Assembly: GCA_035259205.1 (NCBI GenBank)
Contig: DATFWO010000036.1
Location: 1 to 64,000, forward strand
Direction of reading: 5' to 3'
Source of the DNA: SG8-41 sp035259205
Lineage (GTDB): Bacteria; Pseudomonadota; Gammaproteobacteria; Burkholderiales; SG8-41
Length of the DNA: 64,000 bases
Shown piece after piece: positions 37,240-45,153 of the stretch. The translations under genes were made by a program, and so were the position numbers. Under the pieces are notes generated by a model, which worked only from the letters and a program-made list of their open reading frames with translations, ran no database searches and was not told where the DNA came from. The first letter of the stretch is position 1. Each line of letters begins with the position of its first letter.

Positions 37240-38034
37240 TCAATCCTTTGCGCTCAATTTCACGTGTATCGGATGACCGTGCTCGTCGAGCTCGGCGACC
37301 CGGTTCTCGACATCGAGGATGGAGACGGGCTCGACGCGGTACGGGGTGTTGTGGCGGGCGATATAGCCCGTGTACACCGCTGCGACGCCGGGAAATCCCA
37401 CCAGCTTCCAGCCCACTTTGTCGCGATTGCCCCCGTACATGGGATCCGCGAAGAAGCTTTCGATCGTATTGGAGTGCAGCATGGCGAAGAACGAGCGCGA
37501 GGGGACGCCGGGAAGCTCCACCTTTCCCGCTTCCAGGGCGTGCAGCACCTCGTCCTGTTCGGCTCCGGCGAGCTTGTCGAAAGTCATGCCGTAGCGCTGA
37601 CTGCAGTACGCATTCGTGTCACGTATGCCGGCGCGGTAGACCTCCTGCGGCGTATGGGGCAGCTGGTAACCCTGCTGCGGCATTGCCTCGGGCCAGGGTC
37701 CCTGGCGATACTGCCGGCCCATGGTTCCCCAGGAGCTGGCGAGCTGCCCGTCGATGAAGTAGGCGGCGCCGGCTTCCTTCGCGCCCGGCCCCAGTTCGTC
37801 GGCGGGTATGAGGCGCGCGGCCGCCGCTTCGATGAAGTCGAATTCCGCCTGCGAGAGGAAGTGCCGGGTCTGGCCTACCGTCTGCGCCGGGCGGGCAACT
37901 CCTGGAGACTGGGCAACGTGGTGAGTGTGCTGCGCGGCGACTTCGTTCGCGCCCAGCGCGGCAGGCACTCCGGCCGCTCCCAGCGCCGTCATCTTCTTGA
38001 GAAAGCCCCTGCGTCCGGGTGGATCGTGGTCCAT
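37240..38034 (-). CDS. Gluconate 2-dehydrogenase subunit 3-like small subunit (pair A)
   Basis: A 264-residue protein that begins with a Tat signal (PGRRGFLKKMTALGAAGVPA). It has the subunit-3 body: FLSQAEFDFIEAAAARLIPADE, GAKEAGAAYFIDGQL, MTFDKLAGAEQDEVLHALE, and the end FPGVAAVYTGYIARHNTPYRVEP. It is about 80 residues longer than the pair B small subunit. It is the first gene of the four-gene block A-small, A-large, B-small, B-large, all on one strand with tiny gaps. The block's promoter must lie in the 38035-38365 gap. Confidence 0.88.
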   Translation of the reverse strand: MDHDPPGRRGFLKKMTALGAAGVPAALGANEVAAQHTHHVAQSPGVARPAQTVGQTRHFLSQAEFDFIEAAAARLIPADELGPGAKEAGAAYFIDGQLASSWGTMGRQYRQGPWPEAMPQQGYQLPHTPQEVYRAGIRDTNAYCSQRYGMTFDKLAGAEQDEVLHALEAGKVELPGVPSRSFFAMLHSNTIESFFADPMYGGNRDKVGWKLVGFPGVAAVYTGYIARHNTPYRVEPVSILDVENRVAELDEHGHPIHVKLSAKD

Positions 38035-38365
38035 GCCGACCTCCTTGCAGAAATAACGACTTGCGGCCGGTAGTAGGCCGCGCGCACCTTTCAATTCGTC
38101 TCCAGGGAGGCAGCGCTGCCGCAGTCGACCTGCAACAGCTTTCTCAACTTTGTTATCCGCTCATCATAGGCCCGCGATAGTGGCGCTGCAATGCGGGACC
38201 ACGATGGATCAAGCGCGCCATCTCGCGGTTAAGAATCTGGTGGCTGCGGGGTTGCCATCGGGCGAGGAAAGACGCATCCTGATGAAAAAAAGCAGGTCAT
38301 CCGAGGAATGCAGTCAGCGGGTGATACCACCTCCCGCTGACCGGTCACGTCAGAGAGGGGATCCT
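38035..38365. other. Divergent regulatory gap, 331 bp, with a 9-bp inverted repeat
   Basis: This separates the four-gene dehydrogenase block from the amidohydrolase. GTCAGCGGG at 38313-38321 and CCCGCTGAC at 38333-38341 form a perfect 9-bp inverted repeat with an 11-nt loop. It ends 24 bp before the amidohydrolase ATG and just ahead of its GAGAGGGG ribosome site. It could be an operator or a leader hairpin affecting translation. Open frames through the gap have no family similarity. Confidence 0.55.
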
Positions 38366-39835
38366 ATGTACCGGATGACAAGTCGGTCTCTTTTGCTGCT
38401 CGCTGCGTGCCTCCTAGTGGCGCCCGGGAGCCACTCCCAGGTACAAAGCCCGGGCGCTCGGGCGACTGGCACAACAGTTTACGAAGGGGCACGGCTCATC
38501 ACGGGCGACGGCAGCCCGGTCATCGAGAATTCCGCATTTGTGGTCGAGAACGATCTTTTCACCCGTGTCGGCCGGCGGGGCGAGGTGCAGGTTCCAGCCG
38601 GCGCCGCGCGCGTCGATCTCACGGGCAAGACCGTAATGCCGACGATGGTCGATCTTCACGGCCACATCGGGTACCAGGATGTCGCCGCGGGCACCATGTC
38701 GAAAGAGATGTTCACCCGCGACAATCTCATCGACCACCTGCAGCGTCTCGCGTATCACGGGGTCGGCGCCATCGTCGGTGTCGGCGATCTGGTAAGCCGC
38801 GCGGATGGACGCGGCGGCCGGACTCCCTGGGGCGACGTGCCGTTGCGAGTGCGGGAGGAAGTCGTTCCGGATGCGGCGTTGTTTCGCACGACCGGCGCGG
38901 GTATGGCGTGGCCGGGCGCCGGGGCCCAAGGTCATCCGTCGCGCGTGGACATCATGTACCCCGTCACCACCGCCGAGGAAGCCAGGGCGGCGGTTCGAGA
39001 CTACGTGGTCATGAAACCCGAGTTCATCAAGATCTGGGTGGACGACAGGAACGGCAGAGTGAAGACGCTGACGCCGCCGCTCTATCGGGCGATTATCGAC
39101 GAGGCGCACAAGCACAATGTCCCTGTCGGCGTCCACAACGTCACCCTGGCGGACGCCAAGGAGCTGATGCGGGCGGGCGTCGAGGGCTGGCTGCACGTGC
39201 CGGTGCGCCAGGGCGAGGAGCCCGACGATGAGTTGATCACTATAGTCAGGGAGCGGATCGCCAGGAATTTCCGGCCCAACATCTGGATGACGCCGAACCT
39301 CAGGTCGGCGTGGATGAGCACTCAGGGCGGCGGCCGTCCGGCGTGGCTCGACGACGCGCTGTTGCGCGCAACTTACTCTCCGCAGCAAATCCAGGAGCAT
39401 TGGGGCGGCGCGCTGGCGAAGATGACGCCGGAACAGGTTGCGCGCGCGCGCCGGAATTTCGAGCACGACGCACGCAATGCGATGAGGCTCAGGGCCGCGG
39501 GCATCCGGGTCGTCATGGGAACCGACACCGGGCAGACCCGCTTCTGGATCGGCTATTTCAACCACATGGAGCTGGAGAGTCTCGTGGCTATGGGGCTGAC
39601 GCCGTCCGAGGCGATCGTCGCAGCGACCCGCGACGGGGCCGACATCATGCGGCTCAATACCGGGCTCGTCGCGCCGGGGAGAAGCGCCGACTTCATCGTC
39701 CTCGACGCGAATCCCCTCGAAAACATCTCCAACTCGCGCCGGATCAACAAAGTCTACCTGCGGGGCCAGGAGGTTCAGCGTGCAGCGCTCGCGGCCAAGT
39801 GGCAGGCGGGGTTTCGCGCGACATCGGGGCAATAG
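38366..39835 (+). CDS. Exported amidohydrolase-superfamily metal hydrolase
   Basis: A 489-residue secreted enzyme with signal peptide SRSLLLLAACLLVAPGSHSQ. Amidohydrolase features: the gate strand VYEGARLITGDG, the first metal pair in MVDLHGHIGY (HxH), a possible bridging Lys in PEFIKIWVDD, a His in VGVHNVTLADAK, and the catalytic Asp in MGTDTGQ. The C-terminal beta-sandwich (LVAPGRSADFIVLDANPL) is standard. ATG 38366 follows GAGAGGGG. Its closest look is to imidazolonepropionase-like exported hydrolases of unknown substrate. It may form a unit with the NHL-repeat gene 89 bp downstream. Confidence 0.9.
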   Translation: MYRMTSRSLLLLAACLLVAPGSHSQVQSPGARATGTTVYEGARLITGDGSPVIENSAFVVENDLFTRVGRRGEVQVPAGAARVDLTGKTVMPTMVDLHGHIGYQDVAAGTMSKEMFTRDNLIDHLQRLAYHGVGAIVGVGDLVSRADGRGGRTPWGDVPLRVREEVVPDAALFRTTGAGMAWPGAGAQGHPSRVDIMYPVTTAEEARAAVRDYVVMKPEFIKIWVDDRNGRVKTLTPPLYRAIIDEAHKHNVPVGVHNVTLADAKELMRAGVEGWLHVPVRQGEEPDDELITIVRERIARNFRPNIWMTPNLRSAWMSTQGGGRPAWLDDALLRATYSPQQIQEHWGGALAKMTPEQVARARRNFEHDARNAMRLRAAGIRVVMGTDTGQTRFWIGYFNHMELESLVAMGLTPSEAIVAATRDGADIMRLNTGLVAPGRSADFIVLDANPLENISNSRRINKVYLRGQEVQRAALAAKWQAGFRATSGQ

Positions 39836-39924
39836 CTCGCCTCGGGCGCCCGCACGATTGGACGCGGACCGGTAGCTTGCACGCGAAGGTAACCACTCAT
39901 CACGACCAACAAGGAGGAGCCATC

Positions 39925-40920
39925 ATGCGCCATGTATATCGAATGATCGTCGGCCTTGCGGCGGCGACCGTCGTCGCGGCGATGCTCTCGCAGCACGCAT
40001 ACGCACAGGACAATCCGTATCGCATCGAAGAGGGCTGGGGAACGCTCCCCGACGGCAGGAAATGGGGCGGGACGATCGGAGTCGATATCGACCGCAACAG
40101 CAACATCTGGGTCTTCGAGCGCTGCGGCGCGTCCAACTGCGAAGGCTCGAGCCTGCCGCCCATCATCCAGCTCGATCCGTCGGGCAAGGTATTGAGGATG
40201 TTCGGCGCGGGAATGTTCAATCAGCCGCACGGCTTCCACGTCGACCGGGACGGCAACGTCTGGGCGAGCGATGCGACGGGTAAGGACGGCAAAGGCCACC
40301 AGGTCTTCAAATTCAGCCCGGAAGGCAAGGTGCTGATGACCCTGGGCAAGGCGGGCGTCGCCGGCGACGGGCCGGACACGTTCAACCGCCCCTGCGACGT
40401 CGTGACCGCGCCAAACGGCGACATCTTCGTCGCGGACGGGCACGGCGGGGATTCCAACGCGCGCATCGTCAAGTTCTCGAAGGACGGGAAGTTCATCAAG
40501 GCGTGGGGCAAGAAAGGCTCGGCGCCCGGAGAGTTCGACACGCCGCACGCGATTGCCATCGACTCCAAGGGCAGCATCTTCGTCGGCGACCGCGCCAACA
40601 ACCGCATCCAGATCTTCGACCAGGACGGGAAATTTCTCCAAGAATGGAAGCAGTTCGGGCGCCCGAGTGGCCTCTTCATCGACCGCAACGACATCCTCTA
40701 CGTGGCCGACCATCAGTCCGACGCAAAGAACAACCCGGGCGTGAGACCGGGCATACGCATCGGCAGCGTCAAGGACGGAAAAGTCATCGCGTTCGTCCCG
40801 GCTCTGGGCCCGGCGGAGAAGCCCACCAGCGCGACCGAAGGCATCGCGGCCGACGCCGCGGGCAACCTCTACGCGGGCGAGACCGGCACGAGGAATCTGA
40901 GGAAGTATGTGAAAAAATGA
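39925..40920 (+). CDS. Exported NHL-repeat beta-propeller protein (peptidyl-alpha-hydroxyglycine lyase-like)
   Basis: A 331-residue protein with a signal peptide ending AYAQ and about six NHL-type blades. Repeats seen are IGVDIDRNSNIWVFERCG, GFHVDRDGNVWASDATG, DVVTAPNGDIFVADGHGG, AIAIDSKGSIFVGDRANNRIQ and IAADAAGNLYAGETG. The last blade pattern and the His/Asp-rich loops resemble bacterial peptidylglycine amidating lyase homologues, but activity is unproven. AAGGAGGAG lies ten bases before the ATG. The open frame extends far upstream across the end of the amidohydrolase without similarity. Cysteines in FERCGASNC may form a disulfide. Confidence 0.88.
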   Translation: MRHVYRMIVGLAAATVVAAMLSQHAYAQDNPYRIEEGWGTLPDGRKWGGTIGVDIDRNSNIWVFERCGASNCEGSSLPPIIQLDPSGKVLRMFGAGMFNQPHGFHVDRDGNVWASDATGKDGKGHQVFKFSPEGKVLMTLGKAGVAGDGPDTFNRPCDVVTAPNGDIFVADGHGGDSNARIVKFSKDGKFIKAWGKKGSAPGEFDTPHAIAIDSKGSIFVGDRANNRIQIFDQDGKFLQEWKQFGRPSGLFIDRNDILYVADHQSDAKNNPGVRPGIRIGSVKDGKVIAFVPALGPAEKPTSATEGIAADAAGNLYAGETGTRNLRKYVKK

Positions 40921-40962
40921 CGTTGCTGTCGCTGGTCGTCGAAGACCATGTTGAGCGCTTAC

Positions 40963-41403
40963 CTACTTGCTATGTGCAGGCACTCTAAAAACAGCAGAAC
41001 CGCTTCCGTCTGGAGTCCGCGCGATGATCTCGTATCGACGGCCAACCTCCAGCGTTGCGGCAGGCACCTTTACGGCAAACCCCGGTGGTGATTCCCCATA
41101 GGGGATTTTTATTACGCTGACAGTCTTACCGCTTGCTGTGATTTGCCAAACGACTCGCGCACGCTGTCCTTCCTCGCGTGCTTCCGCATTGCGTTGCCCT
41201 TCTTCGAAGTGCTCTAGGACGAAAAGCTCAGAAATCGCCGTACCACCACTAGAAACAGTTGACTGCGAGCCAAGAACAAATAGCGGAACATTGCGACTCG
41301 TCAAGTCCACCGAAACGTCAAATGTCTCTTCGCACCCCGCTAGAATAAACAGGGCACCAAGACCGACGACCGCAACGAATTGCCTGGAAAGACCGAGAGT
41401 CAT
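40963..41403 (-). CDS. Hypothetical lipoprotein
   Basis: A 146-residue product with a lipobox LFILAGC at residues 18-24, so it should be lipid-anchored, probably facing the periplasm. The mature part is beta-rich and mildly charged (FDVSVDLTSRNVPLFVLG, RARVVWQITASG, LEVGRRYEIIARTPDGSGSAVF), like a small immunoglobulin-type domain. Base composition is lower in GC than the neighbours. It begins two bases after the stop of the small frame at 41406 (TAAGAATG), so the two may be coupled. No family is recognised. Confidence 0.7.
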   Translation of the reverse strand: MTLGLSRQFVAVVGLGALFILAGCEETFDVSVDLTSRNVPLFVLGSQSTVSSGGTAISELFVLEHFEEGQRNAEAREEGQRARVVWQITASGKTVSVIKIPYGESPPGFAVKVPAATLEVGRRYEIIARTPDGSGSAVFRVPAHSK

Positions 41404-41405
41404 TC

Positions 41406-41684
41406 TTATTTGCCCGGGGAACCTTGTTGACCAGCCCCGCCACCGCGGCCGGTATATTTGCAGATGTCATTTGTGCACTGTATTGCCCAGACCGTAAGGA
41501 TCCAAGATCGACTCAAACTCTCTTCTCTCGCCAGCACCGGATGTTCCAGTTGCGCCCTTGGTGAAGTAATTTTGAACAATGAACGAAAAAAGGTCAGACT
41601 CGATTGAAAACCTGAAGGGTCAGACTCGAATGCCCTGGCAAGAACAAATAGGGTTGGTGTACTGAACCTCTTTTCAGTCAACAA
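41406..41684 (-). CDS. Doubtful 92-residue frame, maybe the 3' end of a broken gene
   Basis: The C-terminal 30 residues (TVWAIQCTNDICKYTGRGGG) look like a real protein end and lead straight into the lipoprotein start. The upstream part crosses the two GGTCAGACTCGA repeats at 41592-41629, so its N-terminus is probably not natural coding sequence. GC content is below that of the neighbours. I see no family. It may be the remnant of a gene truncated by repeat-associated rearrangement. Confidence 0.35.
   Translation of the reverse strand: MLTEKRFSTPTLFVLARAFESDPSGFQSSLTFFRSLFKITSPRAQLEHPVLAREESLSRSWILTVWAIQCTNDICKYTGRGGGAGQQGSPGK
41592..41629. repeat. Two direct copies of GGTCAGACTCGA
   Basis: Copies at 41592-41603 and 41618-41629, 26 bp apart, in lower-GC DNA. 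Similar GGTCAGA-type repeats are often seen beside IS200-like/REP-associated tyrosine transposase genes; no transposase is left here. Confidence 0.6.
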
Positions 41685-41690
41685 GGAATT

Positions 41691-41720
41691 TCATCCGCGT
41701 TCATCTGCGTTTATCTGCGG
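41691..41720. repeat. Ten-bp array, TCATCTGCGT family (3 units)
   Basis: TCATCCGCGT, TCATCTGCGT, TTATCTGCGG. The same family recurs in both orientations at 60237-60265 and 60311-60340. Confidence 0.8.
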
Positions 41721-41729
41721 CCAATCCTG

Positions 41730-42428
41730 CTATTGTTGGCTACAAAAAAGCTTGCCGAAAGCCTCATTTCCCCTGGGCGTGATGGTGACCGCACGCGAGC
41801 GCCGCGTGCGCAGGATCCAGCCGCGAGCAACGTAAAGGTCGAGCAGTGCGGCGCCCAGGGCCCCGCCAAGGTGCGGGCGCCGCTGGGTCAGGTCGACGCA
41901 CGCACGCGCCAACACGCGCCGCGTCCCGCGCGCCGCCGCGAGATCGACATCGAGCGCGGCGAGCTTTTTCTCGCCGAGCCGGGTCACGCAGTAGTCCCGT
42001 CTCTCGGCTATAAGCCAGCGCGCCTTCAGCATCCCCTCGCATATCTGCACCGCCGCCTCGCCCGCCAGATGATCGTAGCAGGTCCGCGCGCGCAGAAACT
42101 GGATGGACACCGACTTCGAAGGCAGCGGACCGCGCGGCGCCCGGGGCAGGATCGCCACGCTGAGCGAGGCGAGGCTTTCGATCGCATCCGCCACCTGGGC
42201 GCTCGCGATCCGGAAATAGCGATGCCGCCCCTGGGCTTCCGAAGTGAGCAGGCCGCCGTCCACGAGCTTCCCGAGGTGCGCGCTCGCCGACTGCGCTGAG
42301 ATATTGGCGGTATAGGCGAGCTCGCCTGCCGGGCGCATCGTGCCGTCGATCAGCGCTCTCAATATCCTGGCGCGCGCCGGATCTGCCAGTAGGTTGGCGA
42401 TGCGCGGGATGTTCGGCTCGTCATCCAT
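41730..42428 (-). CDS. ArsR-family regulator with C-terminal extension
   Basis: A winged-helix repressor type. Residues 1-95 hold the HTH: IANLLADPARARILRALIDG, ELAYTANISAQSASAHLGKLVDGGLL and EAQGRHRYFRIA. Residues 110-232 form an extra domain (RARTCYDHLAGEAAVQICEGML, RRDYCVTRLGEKKLAAL, GWILRTRRSRAVTITPRG), making it twice the size of simple ArsR proteins. Two Cys (RTCYDH, RDYCVT) might sense metal, thiol or redox state. It diverges from the MFS gene at 42503 across 74 bp and is the likely regulator of that transporter. Confidence 0.9.
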   Translation of the reverse strand: MDDEPNIPRIANLLADPARARILRALIDGTMRPAGELAYTANISAQSASAHLGKLVDGGLLTSEAQGRHRYFRIASAQVADAIESLASLSVAILPRAPRGPLPSKSVSIQFLRARTCYDHLAGEAAVQICEGMLKARWLIAERRDYCVTRLGEKKLAALDVDLAAARGTRRVLARACVDLTQRRPHLGGALGAALLDLYVARGWILRTRRSRAVTITPRGNEAFGKLFCSQQ

Positions 42429-42502
42429 ATTTCACCTTACCATGAAACGTGCAGGTTACACCGTGCGGATAATGGCTGTCCATATCCTTGCACGGGAGTG
42501 CG

Positions 42503-43729
42503 ATGCGCCCGTTCGTGATGCTCGTCATGATCACCGCGTTGAGCCAGTTCCACCGCGCCTGCCTGGGCGTGGTCGCGCCGGAGCTGACGCGCGACCTCGC
42601 CATGTCGCCCGAGCAGCTGGGAAGAGCCAGCGGCGCTTTCTTTCTCGCGATCGCCCTGGCGCAGGTGCCGGTCGGCATGCTCTTCGACCGGATCGGGCCG
42701 CGCCGAACGGTTACCGCCTTGACCGCTGTCGCAGTTGCCGCCGCGCTGTGGCAGGCCGCCGCGGCGACCGGAAGCCAGCTGATCGCCGCGCGTTTTTTCC
42801 TGGGCCTGGGTTGCGCCGGGAGCATCATGGGCGCGGTCACGTTGTGCGCCCTGTGGTACTCGCGCGAACGCATGAGCACGATGCTGAGCCGGGTGCTCGC
42901 GCTCGGTCAGACCGGGATCTTCCTCGCCGCCACGCCGCTTGCGTTGGCGAGTACGACCGTCGGGTGGCGCGGCGCATTTGCCGGCATGGCGGTGGTTACC
43001 GCGGCGGTGGGCGTGCTCTTCTATGCCTGGGTCGAGGACCGTCCCGCGCACCCCTCCTCCGCGGCTCAGCCGCCGGAGTCGCTCCGCGCCGTCGTGCAGG
43101 GCCTCGCTACGGTGTGGCGCACGGAAGGACTGTTCCCGGTGCTGGCGATTCACACCTTTGCCTATCCCGGCATGGCGATCGTGCTGGGACTGTGGGCCGG
43201 TCCCTACCTGGCCGACGTGCACGGCCTCGACGGCCCGGCGCGCGGTAACGTGCTCCTGGCGATGGCCGTCGCGCAGGTCACTGGTATTCTTGCGTACGGT
43301 CCGCTCGACCGTCTGTTCGACACTCGTAAATGGGTGATCGTCACAGGCGCCGTCGGAACCATAGCCTCGCTCGCCGCCCTCGCGATGATCCCCGGGCCTC
43401 CGCTCGGCGTGGCCGTCGCCCTGCTCGTGCTGTTCTGCGGCGTGACCGCCTATGCCGTCGTGATCATGTCGCACGGGCGCAGCCTGTTTCCGGATCGCCT
43501 GATGGGCCGGGGCATCACGACCGTCAACATCGCGCAGGTCGTGGGCCTCACGGTCTTGTCGGCAGTCACCGGCGAGATCGTCGGCGCATTTCCAGCCGAG
43601 GGCGTAGCGCGGCCCGAGGCCGCGTACCGCCACGTCTTCGGCAGCATCGCACTGGCGCTCTCCGTCGGTCTCGCCGTCTATCTGTTCGCGAAAGACGCCA
43701 AGCCCAGCCGGTCGGCTGTTCGGCCTTGA
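42503..43729 (+). CDS. Major facilitator superfamily transporter (1)
   Basis: A 408-residue inner-membrane transporter with about 12 hydrophobic helices. The motif-A loop between helices 2 and 3 is MLFDRIGPRRTVTALTAV. GLGCAGSIMGAVTLCALWYSRERMSTMLS is typical of helices 4 and 5, and LATVWRTEGLFPV lies in the central loop. ATG 42503 follows GGGAG; a TTG start 15 bases earlier adds nothing. The divergent ArsR-type gene suggests induction by its ligand. The substrate is unknown; it resembles nitrate/cyanate-type and organic-anion MFS members only loosely. Confidence 0.9.
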   Translation: MRPFVMLVMITALSQFHRACLGVVAPELTRDLAMSPEQLGRASGAFFLAIALAQVPVGMLFDRIGPRRTVTALTAVAVAAALWQAAAATGSQLIAARFFLGLGCAGSIMGAVTLCALWYSRERMSTMLSRVLALGQTGIFLAATPLALASTTVGWRGAFAGMAVVTAAVGVLFYAWVEDRPAHPSSAAQPPESLRAVVQGLATVWRTEGLFPVLAIHTFAYPGMAIVLGLWAGPYLADVHGLDGPARGNVLLAMAVAQVTGILAYGPLDRLFDTRKWVIVTGAVGTIASLAALAMIPGPPLGVAVALLVLFCGVTAYAVVIMSHGRSLFPDRLMGRGITTVNIAQVVGLTVLSAVTGEIVGAFPAEGVARPEAAYRHVFGSIALALSVGLAVYLFAKDAKPSRSAVRP

Positions 43730-43792
43730 CGTTGGCTGTGAGGGAGCTGCCCTGATGTAGGATGAACTTCAAAACTCAATTAGAGATACCCC

Positions 43793-44470
43793 GTGGCTGA
43801 AATCAGGGTTATGGCATCGGCAGCGTTCAAAGAGGCTTACCTCGAACTTGTTCCGCAGTTCGAGCGCGCCACCGGTCACAAGGTCATGACGATGTGGATA
43901 CCGACCGTGGAGATGATGAGCCGCCTGAAAGGCGGCGAGGCAGTCGACCTGGTCATCCTGCCCGCCGCCATGCTCGACGACCTCATCGGGCTCGGCCGCA
44001 TCGTCGACCGGGCCGATCTCGCCAGATCGGGCATCGGCGTCGCCGTGAAAGCGGGCGCGCCGCGACCGGACATCAGCTCGAGCGAGGCGCTCAAGCGGGC
44101 GGTGCTCGCGGCCCGGTCCATCGTGTACTCAACCGGCCCGAGCGGGATCTACCTCGTCGGGCTGTTTCAGCGCATGGGCATCGCCGATGCGATCAAGGGC
44201 AAGGTGAAGCAGGTGCAAGGCGAGCCGGCGGGCGCGTCGGTTGCGCGCGGTGAAGCGGAGCTGGGGTTTCAGCAAGTAAGCGAGCTGCTTCCCGTACCTG
44301 GAATAGACCTGATCGGCCCGCTGCCGCCAGAAGTACAGGAGATCACCGTCGTTTCCGCCGGGCTCCATGCGGACGCAAAAGAACCTGACGCGGCGAAGGC
44401 CCTGGTCAAGTTCTTCAGGGAGCCGGCCGCCGCTCCCGTCATCAGGAAGAAAGGACTGGAGCCGGCCTGA
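43793..44470 (+). CDS. ModA-like substrate-binding protein without signal peptide
   Basis: A 225-residue protein of the molybdate-binding (ModA) fold: MAEIRVMASAAFKEAYLELVPQFE, MWIPTVEMMSRLKGGEAVDLVIL (in parts), SIVYSTGPSGIYLVGLFQRMGI, VARGEAELGFQQVSELLPVPGIDLIGPLP. The GTG start leads directly into the first strand, and no in-frame upstream sequence supplies a signal peptide. That implies a cytoplasmic protein, unlike transport ModA. No permease or ATPase gene is near. It might be an enzyme-like or sensor derivative. It lies just upstream of the GAGGGAT array and is convergent with the UGSC gene. Confidence 0.85.
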   Translation: MAEIRVMASAAFKEAYLELVPQFERATGHKVMTMWIPTVEMMSRLKGGEAVDLVILPAAMLDDLIGLGRIVDRADLARSGIGVAVKAGAPRPDISSSEALKRAVLAARSIVYSTGPSGIYLVGLFQRMGIADAIKGKVKQVQGEPAGASVARGEAELGFQQVSELLPVPGIDLIGPLPPEVQEITVVSAGLHADAKEPDAAKALVKFFREPAAAPVIRKKGLEPA

Positions 44471-44475
44471 CTTAT

Positions 44476-44517
44476 GAGGGATGAGGGATGAGGGATGAGG
44501 GATGAGGGATGAGGGAT
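44476..44517. repeat. Heptamer array, GAGGGAT family (6 perfect units)
   Basis: Six identical GAGGGAT units, the most regular array of the window, five bases after the ModA-like stop and 35 bp from the end of the convergent UGSC selenoprotein gene. Confidence 0.9.
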
Positions 44518-44552
44518 GAACGGACAACCCCTCACCCCTCAATCATTACTCA

Positions 44553-45089
44553 TTACGCTTTCTGCCCTTCCAGCAACAGCTTCACCACCTCGGGCACGAT
44601 CGCCTTCGCGCGCTGATCGAGCTCCGCATCGCTCAGGTTCGCGATCGGATGAGGCATCTCGAGGAAACGAAACTCGGGAAGACCCCAGGTCTTGGCCATG
44701 GCGCGGCCCGTCGGCCGGAACGGCTGCGTGATGATGGACGCCGAGGGAATCCCGTGCTGTTCGAAAACGATACTGTCGAGCACACTGCCCGACGAGCACG
44801 ACCCTCAGTCGCCTACCCCCGCGACGACGACGTCGCAGCTGGCTTTGTACTCGTCGATGATCTCGGTGTGCGGCGCGACGCCCGAGCTGTGCTTCTTGCG
44901 GATGATGTGCGCCTTCGCGCCGTGCTCTTTCTCGAGTATCGAGGCGATGCGCAGCAGCAGCTGGTCCGAGTTGTGCTTGGTGTTGTCCACCAGCCCGAGC
45001 CGCAGGCCGGAGAGCGACTTCGGCCGCGGCGCGTACTTGATGGTGCGCGGCGTGGCCTCCGTCGTAGGATCGAAGATCTGTATAGGCAT
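44553..45089 (-). CDS. UGSC-motif selenoprotein (Sec95, in-frame UGA)
   Basis: The frame from ATG 45089 to stop 44553 is interrupted only by TGA at 44807-44805, read as Sec. The result is VGD-U-GSC-SSGS at residues 92-102, the same motif as the fused locus. The total of 178 residues is the usual UGSC-domain size. Left of the motif: LRLGLVDNTKHNSDQLLLRI, CDVVVAGVGD. Right of it: IVFEQHGIPSASIITQPFRPTG and the helix LDQRAKAIVPEVVKLLLEG. Homology to the fused protein spans both sides of the TGA. GGAG seven bases before the ATG fixes the start. The partner gene precedes it by 64 bp on the same strand. selA/selB/selC/selD must be elsewhere in the genome. Confidence 0.9.
44775..44793 (-). promoter_or_regulatory. 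Bacterial SECIS-like hairpin for Sec95
   Basis: Read on the minus strand, it begins 11 nt after the UGA: GTCGGGC-AGTGT-GCTCGAC. The outer A and U of the loop can pair, leaving GUG. Relative to locus 1, the fifth stem pair is a G-U wobble instead of U-A and the seventh is C-G instead of G-C, so base pairing is kept despite sequence change. Spacing and loop are the same at both loci. Confidence 0.82.
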
Positions 45090-45108
45090 GTTGCGCTCCT
45101 TTCTGGTT

Positions 45109-45152
45109 GCTTCATCACTTCTTCACTGCTTCACCCTTTGCCGCTTCACTTT
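45109..45152. repeat. Degenerate CTTCACT repeat tract
   Basis: Contains CTTCATCA, CTTCTTCACTG, CTTCACCC and GCTTCACT in the gap between the partner gene and the UGSC gene. Period is irregular (about 9). Confidence 0.6.
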
Positions 45153-45153
45153 T

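Noticed and set aside
35426..37243. Very long N-terminal extension of the subunit-3 gene of pair B
   Set aside because: The extension overlaps the GMC gene of pair A in another frame; the Tat signal at 35425 marks the true start.
39310..39924. A 205-codon extension before the NHL-repeat protein
   Set aside because: It lies inside the amidohydrolase gene; the signal peptide and ribosome site place the start at 39925.
44476..44517. CRISPR array
   Set aside because: The units are 7 bp with no spacers and no cas genes are present.
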